From Marinobacter sp. SS13-12 (GTDB lineage: Bacteria > Pseudomonadota > Gammaproteobacteria > Pseudomonadales > Oleiphilaceae): a stretch of DNA of 64,000 nt. The stretch spans positions 1,674,001-1,738,000 of the forward strand of contig NZ_JASSUA010000001.1 in assembly GCF_030227115.1 (NCBI RefSeq), given 5' to 3'. Positions 51,940 to 60,628 of this stretch are shown in pieces (positions within the stretch are counted from its first letter, which is position 1; every line of letters begins with the position of its first letter). The translations under genes and the position numbers were made by a program. The notes under the pieces were generated by a model, which saw nothing but the letters and a program-made list of their open reading frames with translations, was not told where the DNA came from and did not search any database.

Positions 51940-53850
51940 TTACGTATGGAACGCCTCCTTGATATCTTCAATCGAGGAGTGCGCCTTCGTCGACGACGGG
52001 CTCATGGGGAGGGCTTTGGTCACCTCCGGCGCCACCATCGCCGGGTCCAGCGACAGGATAACGTAGCCACCGACGGCTCCGGCACCGAAGCCCGGAGCAA
52101 AAACCAGCGACCGTTTATTGATCGCCCCGTCGAAGACGGCGTCGGCGAGTGCGATCGGGATGCTCGCCGCAGAAGCGTTGCCGACTTCGGAGATGTTGAA
52201 GTAAATGTCTTTGGCGTCAATCCCCTGCTGCTCGGCGATCTCGATGATCATGGTCTTATTGGCCTGATGGGGCACGATGATGTCGATCTCGAGTCCGAGG
52301 TCGGTAAGCTCGCCCATCATCTGGTTCAGGTAGCGCTTGACCAGTGCCTTGACCTCGGGGCCATAGACGGTGATGTCGTTGTCGAAATCGTGATTCGGCC
52401 AGATGATCGAGTTCACCTGGCTTGCCGGCCCGCTTGCATAGGTCTGGACCACATGAATGTCTCGTTCACCGTCGGACGGCGCGATCACCACGGCGGCGGC
52501 CCCGTCGCCAAAGATCATCCGCGACGGCCGGGCATTGCCGATCTTGTCCGAGAACTTCTCGGCCATGACCAGTAGAACCGGACGTTCGATCTCACGCAGC
52601 AGGCGGACCGCCTCGGCGACGCCGTACGGGAACCCGGCGCAGGCAGCGACGATGTCGGCCGAGCAATGAGTCTGCAGGATACCCAGCTGGCCTGAGAGCC
52701 AGGTGGCGGTCGACGGGATCAGTCGGCTGGAGGTACAGGAGCAGAACAGCACCGCACCGATCTCCTCGGCCCCGCGACCGGCATGTTTCAGCGCTGCTCG
52801 CGCGGCCTCAAGGGCGATATTCTCCAGTGGCTCGGCGGTATAGCGGCGTCGTTCGATGCCGGTTTTGTCGGCAATTTCCTTCGCAGTCATCGGCGACCAC
52901 GAGGACGGGGAGTTGCGAACCACATCCTCGTTTGAGCAGATGACTTCACCCTTGCGGATTGCCAACGCCTCAATCTTCGGCTGGACCGGCGCATCATCAT
53001 CGATCACTACTGGCGGATAGGGCCTCACGGGCTCGACGGCAGGATCTGGCGTCGGTGCCTGTTTCGCGACAGTGGCGCCCTTTTTCTCGCGGTTGATGAA
53101 TTCGAGCACGTGGCGGTTTTTCGGATAATACAGCACGACAATGTCGTCATCCTGCATCTCGGCCAACGGTTTCAGTCTTGCCTGGCTGCGGTCCCATGGC
53201 TGTTGATTGTGCAGCACCATTGACCAGCGCCGTAGCGCCTCGAGTTCGGCCTGTTCGTCTGAGACATCAAGTATGTCGTCAACGCTGTAGCGCTGGTGGT
53301 CGGGATCGTAGTTGCCGAGGGTGGTTGTCATGGCACCGCTAGTGGCAAGCGCCTCGGCAATCGTAGCTTTTATCGGCGGCAGTGACGTTGCGTGGTAGAG
53401 CTTGTTTGAGAAGCAGTCGAAGAGTAGGGCGAACAGTTCGTCTTCAGCTGTTGCGTTCCACTTTTCCGGCAGCTTCGTGTAGGCCTCGCGGACTGTTGCG
53501 GTCTTGGCTGCCCGCCCCTCCCAGGGCTGCAGCAGAGGCACGAAGACATCGTCGCGGTTTCGCGGGACATCGCGCCAGCGCATCGGCTGCTTGTGGTACA
53601 TCACCAGTGCGTAACGATTCGCCCAGAAAAGGTGCAAGCCAATGTCGCGCAACAGATCGTAGCGCGTCGCATAGCTTCCCGCAGCTGCCCGCTCGGCGAT
53701 TTCGGTGCCGGTCGGAGCTTTCACTTCGAAGTCGCGCCGAATGATCGCCTTCAACTGGTCGAGATCGGTGATGATCGAAAAGTCGAGCTCGGTAAAGATG
53801 CTTGAGGGAAACACCAGTTTTCCGTGTTTGTTCAGTCGAAACGGTTTCAT
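51940..53850 (-). CDS. Large fusion: unknown N-domain plus KAS-III-type ketoacyl synthase
   Basis: 636 residues, about twice a usual KAS III. The first ~270 residues are an unrecognised domain (RRDFEVKAPTGTEIAERAAA, HLFWANRYALVMYHKQPMRW, VLYYPKNRHVLEFINREKKG). Residues ~290-620 are a KAS III (FabH-like) fold: ALEAARAALKHAGRGAEEIG, the nucleophile VAACAGFPYGVAEA (Cys404), IVPHQANKTMIIEIAEQ (His528), ISEVGNASAASIP (Asn558) and APGFGAGAVGGYVILSLD. The triad is intact, so it should condense or acyl-transfer from a thioester. AAGGAG lies 5 bases before the ATG. First gene of the peptide cluster. Confidence 0.85.
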   Translation of the reverse strand: MKPFRLNKHGKLVFPSSIFTELDFSIITDLDQLKAIIRRDFEVKAPTGTEIAERAAAGSYATRYDLLRDIGLHLFWANRYALVMYHKQPMRWRDVPRNRDDVFVPLLQPWEGRAAKTATVREAYTKLPEKWNATAEDELFALLFDCFSNKLYHATSLPPIKATIAEALATSGAMTTTLGNYDPDHQRYSVDDILDVSDEQAELEALRRWSMVLHNQQPWDRSQARLKPLAEMQDDDIVVLYYPKNRHVLEFINREKKGATVAKQAPTPDPAVEPVRPYPPVVIDDDAPVQPKIEALAIRKGEVICSNEDVVRNSPSSWSPMTAKEIADKTGIERRRYTAEPLENIALEAARAALKHAGRGAEEIGAVLFCSCTSSRLIPSTATWLSGQLGILQTHCSADIVAACAGFPYGVAEAVRLLREIERPVLLVMAEKFSDKIGNARPSRMIFGDGAAAVVIAPSDGERDIHVVQTYASGPASQVNSIIWPNHDFDNDITVYGPEVKALVKRYLNQMMGELTDLGLEIDIIVPHQANKTMIIEIAEQQGIDAKDIYFNISEVGNASAASIPIALADAVFDGAINKRSLVFAPGFGAGAVGGYVILSLDPAMVAPEVTKALPMSPSSTKAHSSIEDIKEAFHT

Positions 53851-53943
53851 AAGTGCTCCTTGCTGATACCCGATAATTCACCAGCTTCTCGATGATGTGT
53901 AACAGGCAGTATAGACGCCATTATCCCAATGGGTTGTCCGCCT

Positions 53944-54116
53944 ACATGGCCATGCGTCCCGCAGCGGCCAGTATGCCGGCCTGGCGCATGCCGCCCCCCA
54001 CCACCTTCATATCGGTAGTTGTGGGCCGACTGGCCACAGAGGTATTCATCGCCCCGGCCACAGTGGCTCATGATCGCCATCAAGTTGGCCTGGGTGTCGC
54101 TGCGGAAATCGATCAT
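53944..54116 (-). pseudogene. Low-specificity threonine aldolase gene with internal deletions
   Basis: From ATG 54116 the minus strand reads MIDFRSDT then jumps to QANLMAIMSHCGRGDEYLCG and QSAHNYRYEGG. In another frame GGGMRQAGILAAAGRMAM follows, the conserved late motif of threonine aldolases. So at least two internal segments, one holding most of the PLP domain, are gone. Start and order are preserved. The gene lies just upstream of the KAS-III cluster. Confidence 0.72.
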
Positions 54117-54262
54117 GGTGGTGGCGGCCCTTTTATTGGCGATCAGATGAGGAGAGTATACAGTCGGTGTAAGGGGGCTGTACGGCGGCACTCAGGATTA
54201 GCAGCTCCGGGTTTAGCCGGATCGCCGGATTGTCAGTGGCAGTTAAAGAGGGAGCTTGGATC

Positions 54263-55117
54263 GTGACAGAAAAACCGGGCGGCCTGGGAATCAAAACCCG
54301 CCTGTTTCAGATCATTTTCGAATCGGACACCCGCCTGGCCAAAGGCTTTGATGTTTGTTTGGCTGTGCTGATATTCCTCAGTGTCGGGATTATTCTTCTG
54401 GACAGTGTTCCGCAATATCATGCCCGCTTCGGTGAGCTCTTCTATGTGTTGGAGTGGGGCGTAACGATACTCTTCACTCTTGAACTGGGTCTGCGTATTT
54501 ATTGCCTGGAGAAACCGAAGCTCTATCTGAAAAGCTTTTATGGTGTTATCGACGTTTTGGCCGTTCTGCCTACCTGGCTGGCACTGTTGTTCCCGGGTGC
54601 GCAGACTCTCGTCGTATTGCGCTTGCTGCGTACCTTGCGCCTGTTCCGGGTACTGGAAATGATGACGGTAGTGGGCGAGGGCCGCCTGCTGTTGGGCGCC
54701 CTGCTTCGCAGCCGGGACCAGATCCTGCTTTTTCTGTTCACAGTGTTGATGGTCGTGACCATCTTTTCTTCATTTCTCTATCTCATTGAGCCGGCCGAAG
54801 CGGGGTTTACCAGTATTCCCATATCCATCTACTGGGGAATCGTGACACTGACAACGGTGGGCTATGGTGATATAACGCCGGTAACACCCTTGGGTCAGTT
54901 CATTTCCATGATGATCATGCTGACGGGCTACTCGATCATTGCGCTTCCCGTTGGCGTTTTTTCCGCGGAAGTTATTCGCGCCCTGCGGGCGGAACGTTAC
55001 TCCGATGAAGCCTGCCCGGGATGCGGTAAACATCGACATGAAACCGACGCCAACTACTGCAAATATTGCGGTACCTGGCTTGATGAGGAGAAGCCCGAGC
55101 CGGGTGGCTCCGGGTGA
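54263..55117 (+). CDS. Voltage-gated-type potassium channel with C-terminal zinc ribbon
   Basis: 284 residues from a GTG at 54263 (GAGGGAG about 8 bases upstream). Six-segment layout with an S4-like Arg-rich helix (VVLRLLRTLRLFRVLEMM) and the selectivity filter TLTTVGYGDITP between S5 and S6. After S6 comes a zinc ribbon with two CxxC pairs: CPGCGKHRHETDANYCKYCG. The small C-terminal ribbon in place of an RCK domain is noteworthy. K+ selectivity follows from TVGYG. Confidence 0.9.
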   Translation: MTEKPGGLGIKTRLFQIIFESDTRLAKGFDVCLAVLIFLSVGIILLDSVPQYHARFGELFYVLEWGVTILFTLELGLRIYCLEKPKLYLKSFYGVIDVLAVLPTWLALLFPGAQTLVVLRLLRTLRLFRVLEMMTVVGEGRLLLGALLRSRDQILLFLFTVLMVVTIFSSFLYLIEPAEAGFTSIPISIYWGIVTLTTVGYGDITPVTPLGQFISMMIMLTGYSIIALPVGVFSAEVIRALRAERYSDEACPGCGKHRHETDANYCKYCGTWLDEEKPEPGGSG

Positions 55118-55160
55118 AGCTTATGCTCATTACACACATTGCTCATTCGGGAGTCGCTTT

Positions 55161-55616
55161 ATGAGTCTGGCTATCGCACTACATGTTCTCTCTGCCGTGA
55201 TCTGGGTCGGCGGCATGTTTTTCGCCTACATGGCTATGCGTCCGGCAGTGGTCGAGGTGATTGATGCGTCGCAGCGGGGCGTACTCTGGTGTCACACCCT
55301 GTCCCGGTTTTTCCGGTGGGTATGGGCGGCCGTGATCCTGTTGCTGGTGACCGGTTACTGGATGATCTTCAGTGTGTTCGGTGGCATGGCTGGTGCCGGT
55401 TGGCATATCCACGTCATGCAGGGGCTGGGGATTGTGATGGTCCTGCTCTATTTTCACGTCTATTTTGCCCCCTTCCGGCGGCTGAAGCAGGCCGTTGCCA
55501 ACCAGGATCCCCAGGAAGGCGGGCGCCAGGTGGGACAGATCCGCAAGTTGGTGGGCACCAACCTGATTCTTGGGCTGATTGTGGTGGCGATCGGTGCCGG
55601 TGGCCGGTATCTGTAA
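55161..55616 (+). CDS. CopD-like membrane protein
   Basis: 151 residues from the ATG at 55161. Four membrane segments: LAIALHVLSAVIWVGGMFFA with conserved His and Trp, WVWAAVILLLVTGYWMIFS, GWHIHVMQGLGIVMVLLYFH and LVGTNLILGLIVVAIGAGG. Similar to the CopD/DUF2269-like four-helix family seen in copper-related operons and haem-like contexts, but no copper genes are nearby. Starts about 44 bp after the channel gene and may be co-transcribed. Confidence 0.72.
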   Translation: MSLAIALHVLSAVIWVGGMFFAYMAMRPAVVEVIDASQRGVLWCHTLSRFFRWVWAAVILLLVTGYWMIFSVFGGMAGAGWHIHVMQGLGIVMVLLYFHVYFAPFRRLKQAVANQDPQEGGRQVGQIRKLVGTNLILGLIVVAIGAGGRYL

Positions 55617-55711
55617 ACCCCACGAAGCCCGATTGGTTCAGGCAAAGAAGGTCGTATTCATGACTCAAGGCCGTGATCCTGTAGCAGGTGCCAGCGGCCG
55701 GTGATCAGAAC

Positions 55712-56497
55712 TTATTCGGTACCTTGGAACTTCATGGCCACCCTTCCGTTATGGGATGCAAACACCATTTGCTCTCCCGCCGGGCCGACAAAGCCGATGC
55801 CAGAGTACTCTCCACGGCGATCTTCGTTGGTGCAAAGGGTCATGGTGTAGGAGATGTCAAAGACGTTAATTGATGTGTCGTGCACTGAGAGGGTTTCGAT
55901 TCCTAAAAGTTGGCATTTGGTAGTATCCGTATAGTAGTGAGAGTCGACTGTGCCATCCTCGCCTACGGTCAGGGCTACCTCGGAGTCGCCCTTTACATAT
56001 ATACCAGAGGCTCTCTTCAGAGAGATACCCAAATCGCTGAGTGAGTTTTGCCGCTGCAGTGTGACGTTCGTATTTACCTCACCCGCGCTGTCGGAGGTAG
56101 AAAACGTAGCAGACGTTTGCGATCTGATGGTCCCGTTTATCGTCCCCTCCTCAGTGCCTTTATTTTCGATAAAGCCTTCAGGGCCCACCTGACGATAGTC
56201 ATTGCTGGTCCCGCTGATCCTGGTACCCTCAAACGAGAACTTTCCAATCGAGACTCCTGCGTCACCTCCGTAGACAACTGCAAACTTCCCTGTCGGACTG
56301 AGAAAAGCGGTCGCGTTTTGTGTAGGTTTGCCATCAACGTATTCTATTTTTGCCTCGTACAGACCGGCTTTCAGTGTGCTGGTATCGCCGCCTGAACTAC
56401 TTGAACTGCCCGAACCGCCACCGCCACAGGCACTTAAAACTAAACTGGCGCAGAGCATTGTTACTGCACGACCTGAATCAAACGTCCTTTTATACAT
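55712..56497 (-). CDS. Outer-membrane-type lipoprotein, unknown function
   Basis: 261 residues. Lipobox VLSACGGGG gives an acylated Cys at about residue 24, followed by a Ser/Gly linker (GSSSSSGG) typical of surface lipoproteins. The mature part is beta-rich: AKIEYVDGKPTQNATAFLSP, FAVVYGGDAGVSIGKFSFEG, SGIYVKGDSEVALTVGEDGT, TMTLCTNEDRRGEYSGIGFV. No family recognised. Coding DNA is relatively AT-rich. Monocistronic. Confidence 0.75.
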   Translation of the reverse strand: MYKRTFDSGRAVTMLCASLVLSACGGGGSGSSSSSGGDTSTLKAGLYEAKIEYVDGKPTQNATAFLSPTGKFAVVYGGDAGVSIGKFSFEGTRISGTSNDYRQVGPEGFIENKGTEEGTINGTIRSQTSATFSTSDSAGEVNTNVTLQRQNSLSDLGISLKRASGIYVKGDSEVALTVGEDGTVDSHYYTDTTKCQLLGIETLSVHDTSINVFDISYTMTLCTNEDRRGEYSGIGFVGPAGEQMVFASHNGRVAMKFQGTE

Positions 56498-56821
56498 TTC
56501 GCATCTCCTTCAAGCGACCTTTGAGACAACGTCTCTTTGCATTCTCTGATCGTTTTGTCACCTGTTGGGGGAAGGCCAAAAGCGCGGCGATTTACAACCC
56601 ACAAGTTCCAAATCCAACAATGCAAGCCTCCCGGTCTCAGGAATCGCTACAACACAGAAATTGGCACAAAAGTACTAAATGCAATATCAGAGCCAGAGCG
56701 ACGTTTTGCCCTCTAATTGCATGTCCTGGGAGTTTAATTTACAGGTTTAACGAGTGGGGGTGTAAAATTTTTCGACGCACCTGTAACAGGTTTTAAACAG
56801 GTAATCCTGAGGCTGCGCGGT
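56498..56821. other. Intergenic region, no gene seen
   Basis: About 320 bp. Forward frames crossing it have non-coding composition. It should hold the promoter of the lipoprotein gene. Nothing else recognised. Confidence 0.35.
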
Positions 56822-57577
56822 CTATTTCCCGTTTGATCGTAGTGGCAGCGCGAGTAATGCGCCAAGACGCTGGTGCCTGGACTCTGAAAACTCGTCGAGA
56901 CCAAAGGCTTCAGGCTCCGGCGAGCTCCGGGGGCAGGTGTAGGTTCCAAACAGCCGGTCCCAGATCGTCAATACCTCGCCAAAGTTGGAGTCGGTCTGGG
57001 GCTGTTGTCTGGAGTGATGAAACTGGTGAGTGCCCGGTGTCACGAAAAGGAGATTGATCAGGGACTCTGTGCGGGCATTCAGGCGGATATTCGAGTGTGC
57101 CAGAAGCTGGGCCGCCTTGACCGCAATCACATAGGGAATGACCTGCGCTGGTGTCAGTGCCAGTGTTGCCATGACCAGATAAATGACCAGCAAACTGACC
57201 AGGACCTCCCCCGGGTGGTGGCGAAAGGTGGTTGAATAATCCAGCTCGAGATCACTGTGGTGAACCCGGTGCAGACGCCAGAACGCACCGAAATGGTGGT
57301 ATGCACGGTGGAGCCAGTAGCCAGCCAGATCCAGAACCAGGAAAGCAACCAACGCTGCCAACAACGGGTGCAGGTAGGGGGAGGGTGATTCTGTCAGCAG
57401 CAATAGGGGGATCAATACCGGAGAAGCCAGGAGTACGGCTTCGTTGATAAAACCCAGGCTCAGATTGTTGAACCAGCGGTCGTAACGATCCCGAAAAAGC
57501 TCATTCCGGGTGAACCGGTACTCCGCCGCAATAATCAGCGGAATGCCAATCAGGTAAAGAATCTGGTAGGTGGCCAT
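56822..57577 (-). CDS. Sterol desaturase/fatty acid hydroxylase superfamily protein
   Basis: 251 residues. The histidine clusters of the family are in order: YWLHRAYHHFGAFWRLHRVH, then HHSDLELDYSTTFRHHPGEV, and FVTPGTHQFHHSRQQP (HxxxH, HxxHH, HxxHH). Four or five membrane helices surround them, so it is a di-iron membrane hydroxylase or desaturase acting on a lipid or alkyl compound. Substrate unknown. ATG at 57577, no operon partner. Confidence 0.88.
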   Translation of the reverse strand: MATYQILYLIGIPLIIAAEYRFTRNELFRDRYDRWFNNLSLGFINEAVLLASPVLIPLLLLTESPSPYLHPLLAALVAFLVLDLAGYWLHRAYHHFGAFWRLHRVHHSDLELDYSTTFRHHPGEVLVSLLVIYLVMATLALTPAQVIPYVIAVKAAQLLAHSNIRLNARTESLINLLFVTPGTHQFHHSRQQPQTDSNFGEVLTIWDRLFGTYTCPRSSPEPEAFGLDEFSESRHQRLGALLALPLRSNGK

Positions 57578-57662
57578 AGCATTTTATTCAGGCGGTTCTT
57601 GAACTGCAGCGTCCCTGCTTCTCTGTCCCTGCCATCTGTCACGGTTTTTCCGCGAAACCAGA

Positions 57663-57821
57663 CTACTTACGGAATTTCTTTGCGATAAAGAGTGCTGCCA
57701 CGCTGGCTGCAAATAAACCCAGCATGCCGGGCTCGGGAACCGATACAGGCGGAGCAGTCGCACCTGCAAGAGCGGTTGCAGAAAGCATTGAGACGGTCAG
57801 TCCAGTGATTAGGTATTTCAT
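57663..57821 (-). CDS. Minimal PEP-CTERM protein
   Basis: 52 residues from the ATG at 57821 (GGAAG about 8 bases upstream). A signal peptide (KYLITGLTVSMLSATALAG) leads, after just about ten residues, to a PEP-CTERM sorting tag: VPEPGMLGLFAASVAALFIA then KKFRK. Virtually no mature domain exists. It may be a genuine small exosortase substrate, or an in-frame version of the middle-deleted genes common in this window. No exosortase is seen here. Confidence 0.7.
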   Translation of the reverse strand: MKYLITGLTVSMLSATALAGATAPPVSVPEPGMLGLFAASVAALFIAKKFRK

Positions 57822-58008
57822 AGTGAATCTTCCATATGATGGGCTCAATATGGGTGCAGCATTTTTCAGGCCAGGGGTACTGAAACCTGAAGAATCAATT
57901 ACCTGGATTTGCGGCGAAACCAGAGGTGTAAAAATATCCGGCGCTTTGGAGGGGATTGATCCAGGCCGGGGCGATCACCGCACACAGCGGCGGCCGATAC
58001 CCAAGGGC

Positions 58009-58776
58009 CTAGTCCTCGTAAATCATCTTGCGGGTCATCCCGCCGTCGATCACGAAGTTCTGGCCGGTCACAAAGCGGGCTTCCGGCGAGACCAGGTAGG
58101 CCACCATGGCTGCGACATCGGCGGGTGTGCCGACGCGGCCGCTGGGGTGTTGTTCATGATCGGAAGCGGAGAGGGGCTGCAGCCCGGCGGGCGCACCGGC
58201 CTGGCAGGCACGGACATCGATCCAGCCCGGGCTGATGCTGTTGGCCCGCACATCCGGGCCAAGACTCATAGCCAGAGCGTGGGTCAGCGCGATCAGGCCG
58301 CCCTTGCTGGCGGCGTAAGCCTCGCTATGGGGCTCGGACTGCAGGGCGCGGGTGGAGGCCATGTTGACGATGCTGCCACGGCTCTGGCGGAGGTGTGGCA
58401 CCGTATGCTTTGCCATCAGGAAGGCGCCGGTCAGGTTGACGTCGATTCGCCGTTGCCACTGGGCAAGCTCAAGCGTCTCTATGGGGCCAGTCTCCGGATC
58501 TGCGATTCCTGCATTATTGACCGTTGCGTCCAGCCGCCCGCCCCATCGCACTGCCTCGTCCACCGTGGAGACCACTTCGGACTCGCGGGACACATCCATT
58601 GTGATCAGGAGCAGGTTGTCCGGATTGTTTAAATCCTCTCTGCATGCGGTGATGGCTTCTGCATCCTGGTCGAGGACCACCACGCGCCAGCCCTTGTCCA
58701 GGAAATAGGCGGCAATGCCCTTGCCGATGCCCTGGGCGCCGCCGGTTACGAGTATGACCGGGAGTTGCTGTGCCAT
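58009..58776 (-). CDS. Short-chain dehydrogenase/reductase
   Basis: 255 residues from the ATG at 58776 (AAGGAG about 11 bases upstream). Classical SDR: cofactor site ILVTGGAQGIGKGIAAYFLD, NNAG in TVNNAGIAD, catalytic Ser/Tyr/Lys in IVNMASTRALQSEPHSEAYA then ASKGG, SPGW, and the C-terminal FVTGQNFVIDGGMTRKMIYE. NAD(P)-dependent alcohol or ketone oxidoreductase; substrate unknown. The psiE-like stop lies 33 bp upstream of this ATG, so they may be co-transcribed. Confidence 0.9.
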   Translation of the reverse strand: MAQQLPVILVTGGAQGIGKGIAAYFLDKGWRVVVLDQDAEAITACREDLNNPDNLLLITMDVSRESEVVSTVDEAVRWGGRLDATVNNAGIADPETGPIETLELAQWQRRIDVNLTGAFLMAKHTVPHLRQSRGSIVNMASTRALQSEPHSEAYAASKGGLIALTHALAMSLGPDVRANSISPGWIDVRACQAGAPAGLQPLSASDHEQHPSGRVGTPADVAAMVAYLVSPEARFVTGQNFVIDGGMTRKMIYED

Positions 58777-58808
58777 GTGTTCTGGCTCCTTGTGATCAGG
58801 AAATGGAG

Positions 58809-59255
58809 TCAACGCCGCGGCAAACGCATAATGGCGATGGCCGCAATAGCCAAAAGCACGATTGCGCCGGCTTCGAACAGGATGTTTTGCGGGGCCATGT
58901 CCTTGCCCTGTAGCACTATCAGCCGCGCTATCGCAGTGATAGCGATGAAAATCGGATAGATAAACGGTGAACCTCGCCCGGTGTAAGACACCACCACCAT
59001 TGCAACCACCTCGGTGTAGAGGAACATCATCAGAATATCTGCGAGGGCTACGACACCTTTTTCGTAGATGCCCAGGATCTCTAACCCGGCGGCGCCTAAC
59101 GTCATCAGCCCCGTCACAATCAGCAACAGCTTCTGGATCAGGTTGAAGCCGCCAATAACGAAAAGCTGTTCCGAATTGCTGATCTCTCGAACTTCAGGCG
59201 TTTTTTCATTCGGGTCGTCAGTTTGACGCGCACTGTCCAACTTTGAATCGTTCAT
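58809..59255 (-). CDS. psiE: Phosphate-starvation-inducible PsiE family protein
   Basis: 148 residues. Four membrane segments: NLIQKLLLIVTGLMTLGAAG, ALADILMMFLYTEVVAMVVV, FIYPIFIAITAIARLIV and AGAIVLLAIAAIAIMRL, with the conserved YTEVVAM and the region around RLIVLQGKDM. Small inner-membrane family linked to phosphate starvation in E. coli; molecular function not established. N-terminal ~30 residues are acidic and cytoplasmic. Confidence 0.85.
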   Translation of the reverse strand: MNDSKLDSARQTDDPNEKTPEVREISNSEQLFVIGGFNLIQKLLLIVTGLMTLGAAGLEILGIYEKGVVALADILMMFLYTEVVAMVVVSYTGRGSPFIYPIFIAITAIARLIVLQGKDMAPQNILFEAGAIVLLAIAAIAIMRLPRR

Positions 59256-59659
59256 GACTGAACCTTTTTTATTGTCGGCAATTACCTAACCCATCTGGTT
59301 GGTACCGGGGAGCTCAAGGATGTTGTTAGGCGATGAGCCCTCTGCCGCCCTCCGTTAGCAGAGTGGTCTGCTGATGGCTTTTTGGCAAATTGATCATGAA
59401 ACGCAAGTCACCACGTTGTCGCCGTCCGGCCTCATGTCCACGCTAAAAACATTGTAAAGATATATAGCTTTTTGATACGGGTATACTTTTTCGGCCCAGT
59501 CATGATGTAAAGTATTCGTCCATGACAACACGTAAGGGATGACATCTGGTTCAGACAGGAACCATCTCAGAGTCTTGGTGCGTATTCCCTTCCCGCTGTC
59601 TCATCACCTTATTATTTGTTCGTTAAACCATTGTTCCTGGCAGGCTAAGGAGCCAATTG
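59256..59659. other. Intergenic region with likely promoters
   Basis: About 400 bp between divergent genes. AT-rich 59455-59530 contains TTGATACGGGTATACTTT and TGTAAAGTATTC, plausible promoter elements for the lipoprotein operon. No gene seen. Confidence 0.4.
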
Positions 59660-60628
59660 ATGAAAAAAATCCTTCCCTGGCTGATGTTGGGGGTTCTTTC
59701 AGGCTGTGCAACACAAACGCCTCAAATGAAAGAAGTCGAACCGACGATCTCTGCCGAACAGCAGCGAGCGGCACAGCAGGCTGCGTTAGAAGAGAGTAAG
59801 TCCAACCGTCTAAGTCTTAAGAGAAAGATTGCGGTTGGCCGAATTTCCAATGAAACGAATTATGGTCGTAGTCTGCTTCGTTCGAATGCTGAAGATCAGT
59901 TGGGCTCAAAGGTCACGGACATGTTTCTGCAGGCTTTGGCCAACAGCGAAAGCTATCTGGTTTTTGAGCGGCCGGATATTGAATTGTTGAGTAAGGAGGC
60001 AGAACTTTCCGGTCAGGAAATTTCAATCACTGGTGTTGACACTCTTGTCATTGGTTCGCTGACTCAGTTTGGTCGCGCTACGACAGGCGAGCGCGGTTTT
60101 CTGTCCTCCTCCAAGAAGCAAGAAGCAACGGCGACTGTGGATCTCAGGTTGGTAGACGTGACGACTGGTCGGGTATTCGCCTCTGTGACAGGGTCCGGCT
60201 CTTCATCGACTGAACAGGCCCGTACGATGGGGTTTGGCTCTGCGGCAGGATACGACGGCAGCCTGAATGATCAGGCTATTGCCGCGGCGGTCACAGCGGC
60301 CGTGGACAAGATGACAGGACTATTTCTCGAAAAACCATGGACGGCCGATGTTCTGGCCCAGGAAGACGGTCTCGTTTATATCAGCGGTGGCGAGAGTCAA
60401 GGTGTCCGCAAAGGGATGGTTTTTGCCGTTGAGACACGAGGCAAGAAAGTAAAATCTCAAACTACCGGTACGGTGATCTCCCTGCCAGGAAAGGAAATTG
60501 CCGAGCTTACAGTCGTCGGGCTGTTTGGCGATGACCCTCTGGACCAGGGGGCAATCGGCGAATTATCTAAAGGCTCTTTGGAAGGCCATGATCTGGGCGA
60601 ACTGAGCGTCAAGGAGAGGAAACAGTGA
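59660..60628 (+). CDS. CsgG/HfaB family lipoprotein
   Basis: 322 residues from the ATG at 59660 (AAGGAG 7 bases upstream). Lipobox VLSGCATQT. CsgG-like domain: KRKIAVGRISNETNYGRSLL, MFLQALANSESYLVFERPDI, GVDTLVIGSLTQFGRATTGE and ATVDLRLVDVTTGRVFASVT. The C-terminal part has a small beta domain (GVRKGMVFAVETRGKKVKSQ). First gene of four overlapping lipoprotein genes, the arrangement of the neisserial NMB1161-1164/GNA1162 locus. Confidence 0.88.
   Translation: MKKILPWLMLGVLSGCATQTPQMKEVEPTISAEQQRAAQQAALEESKSNRLSLKRKIAVGRISNETNYGRSLLRSNAEDQLGSKVTDMFLQALANSESYLVFERPDIELLSKEAELSGQEISITGVDTLVIGSLTQFGRATTGERGFLSSSKKQEATATVDLRLVDVTTGRVFASVTGSGSSSTEQARTMGFGSAAGYDGSLNDQAIAAAVTAAVDKMTGLFLEKPWTADVLAQEDGLVYISGGESQGVRKGMVFAVETRGKKVKSQTTGTVISLPGKEIAELTVVGLFGDDPLDQGAIGELSKGSLEGHDLGELSVKERKQ

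Noticed and set aside
53892..54266. Rightward 124-codon frame opposite the threonine aldolase remnant, with a CopD-like SAYMAMRPA stretch
   Set aside because: The minus strand gives several ordered threonine aldolase motifs; the short plus-strand resemblance is probably chance.
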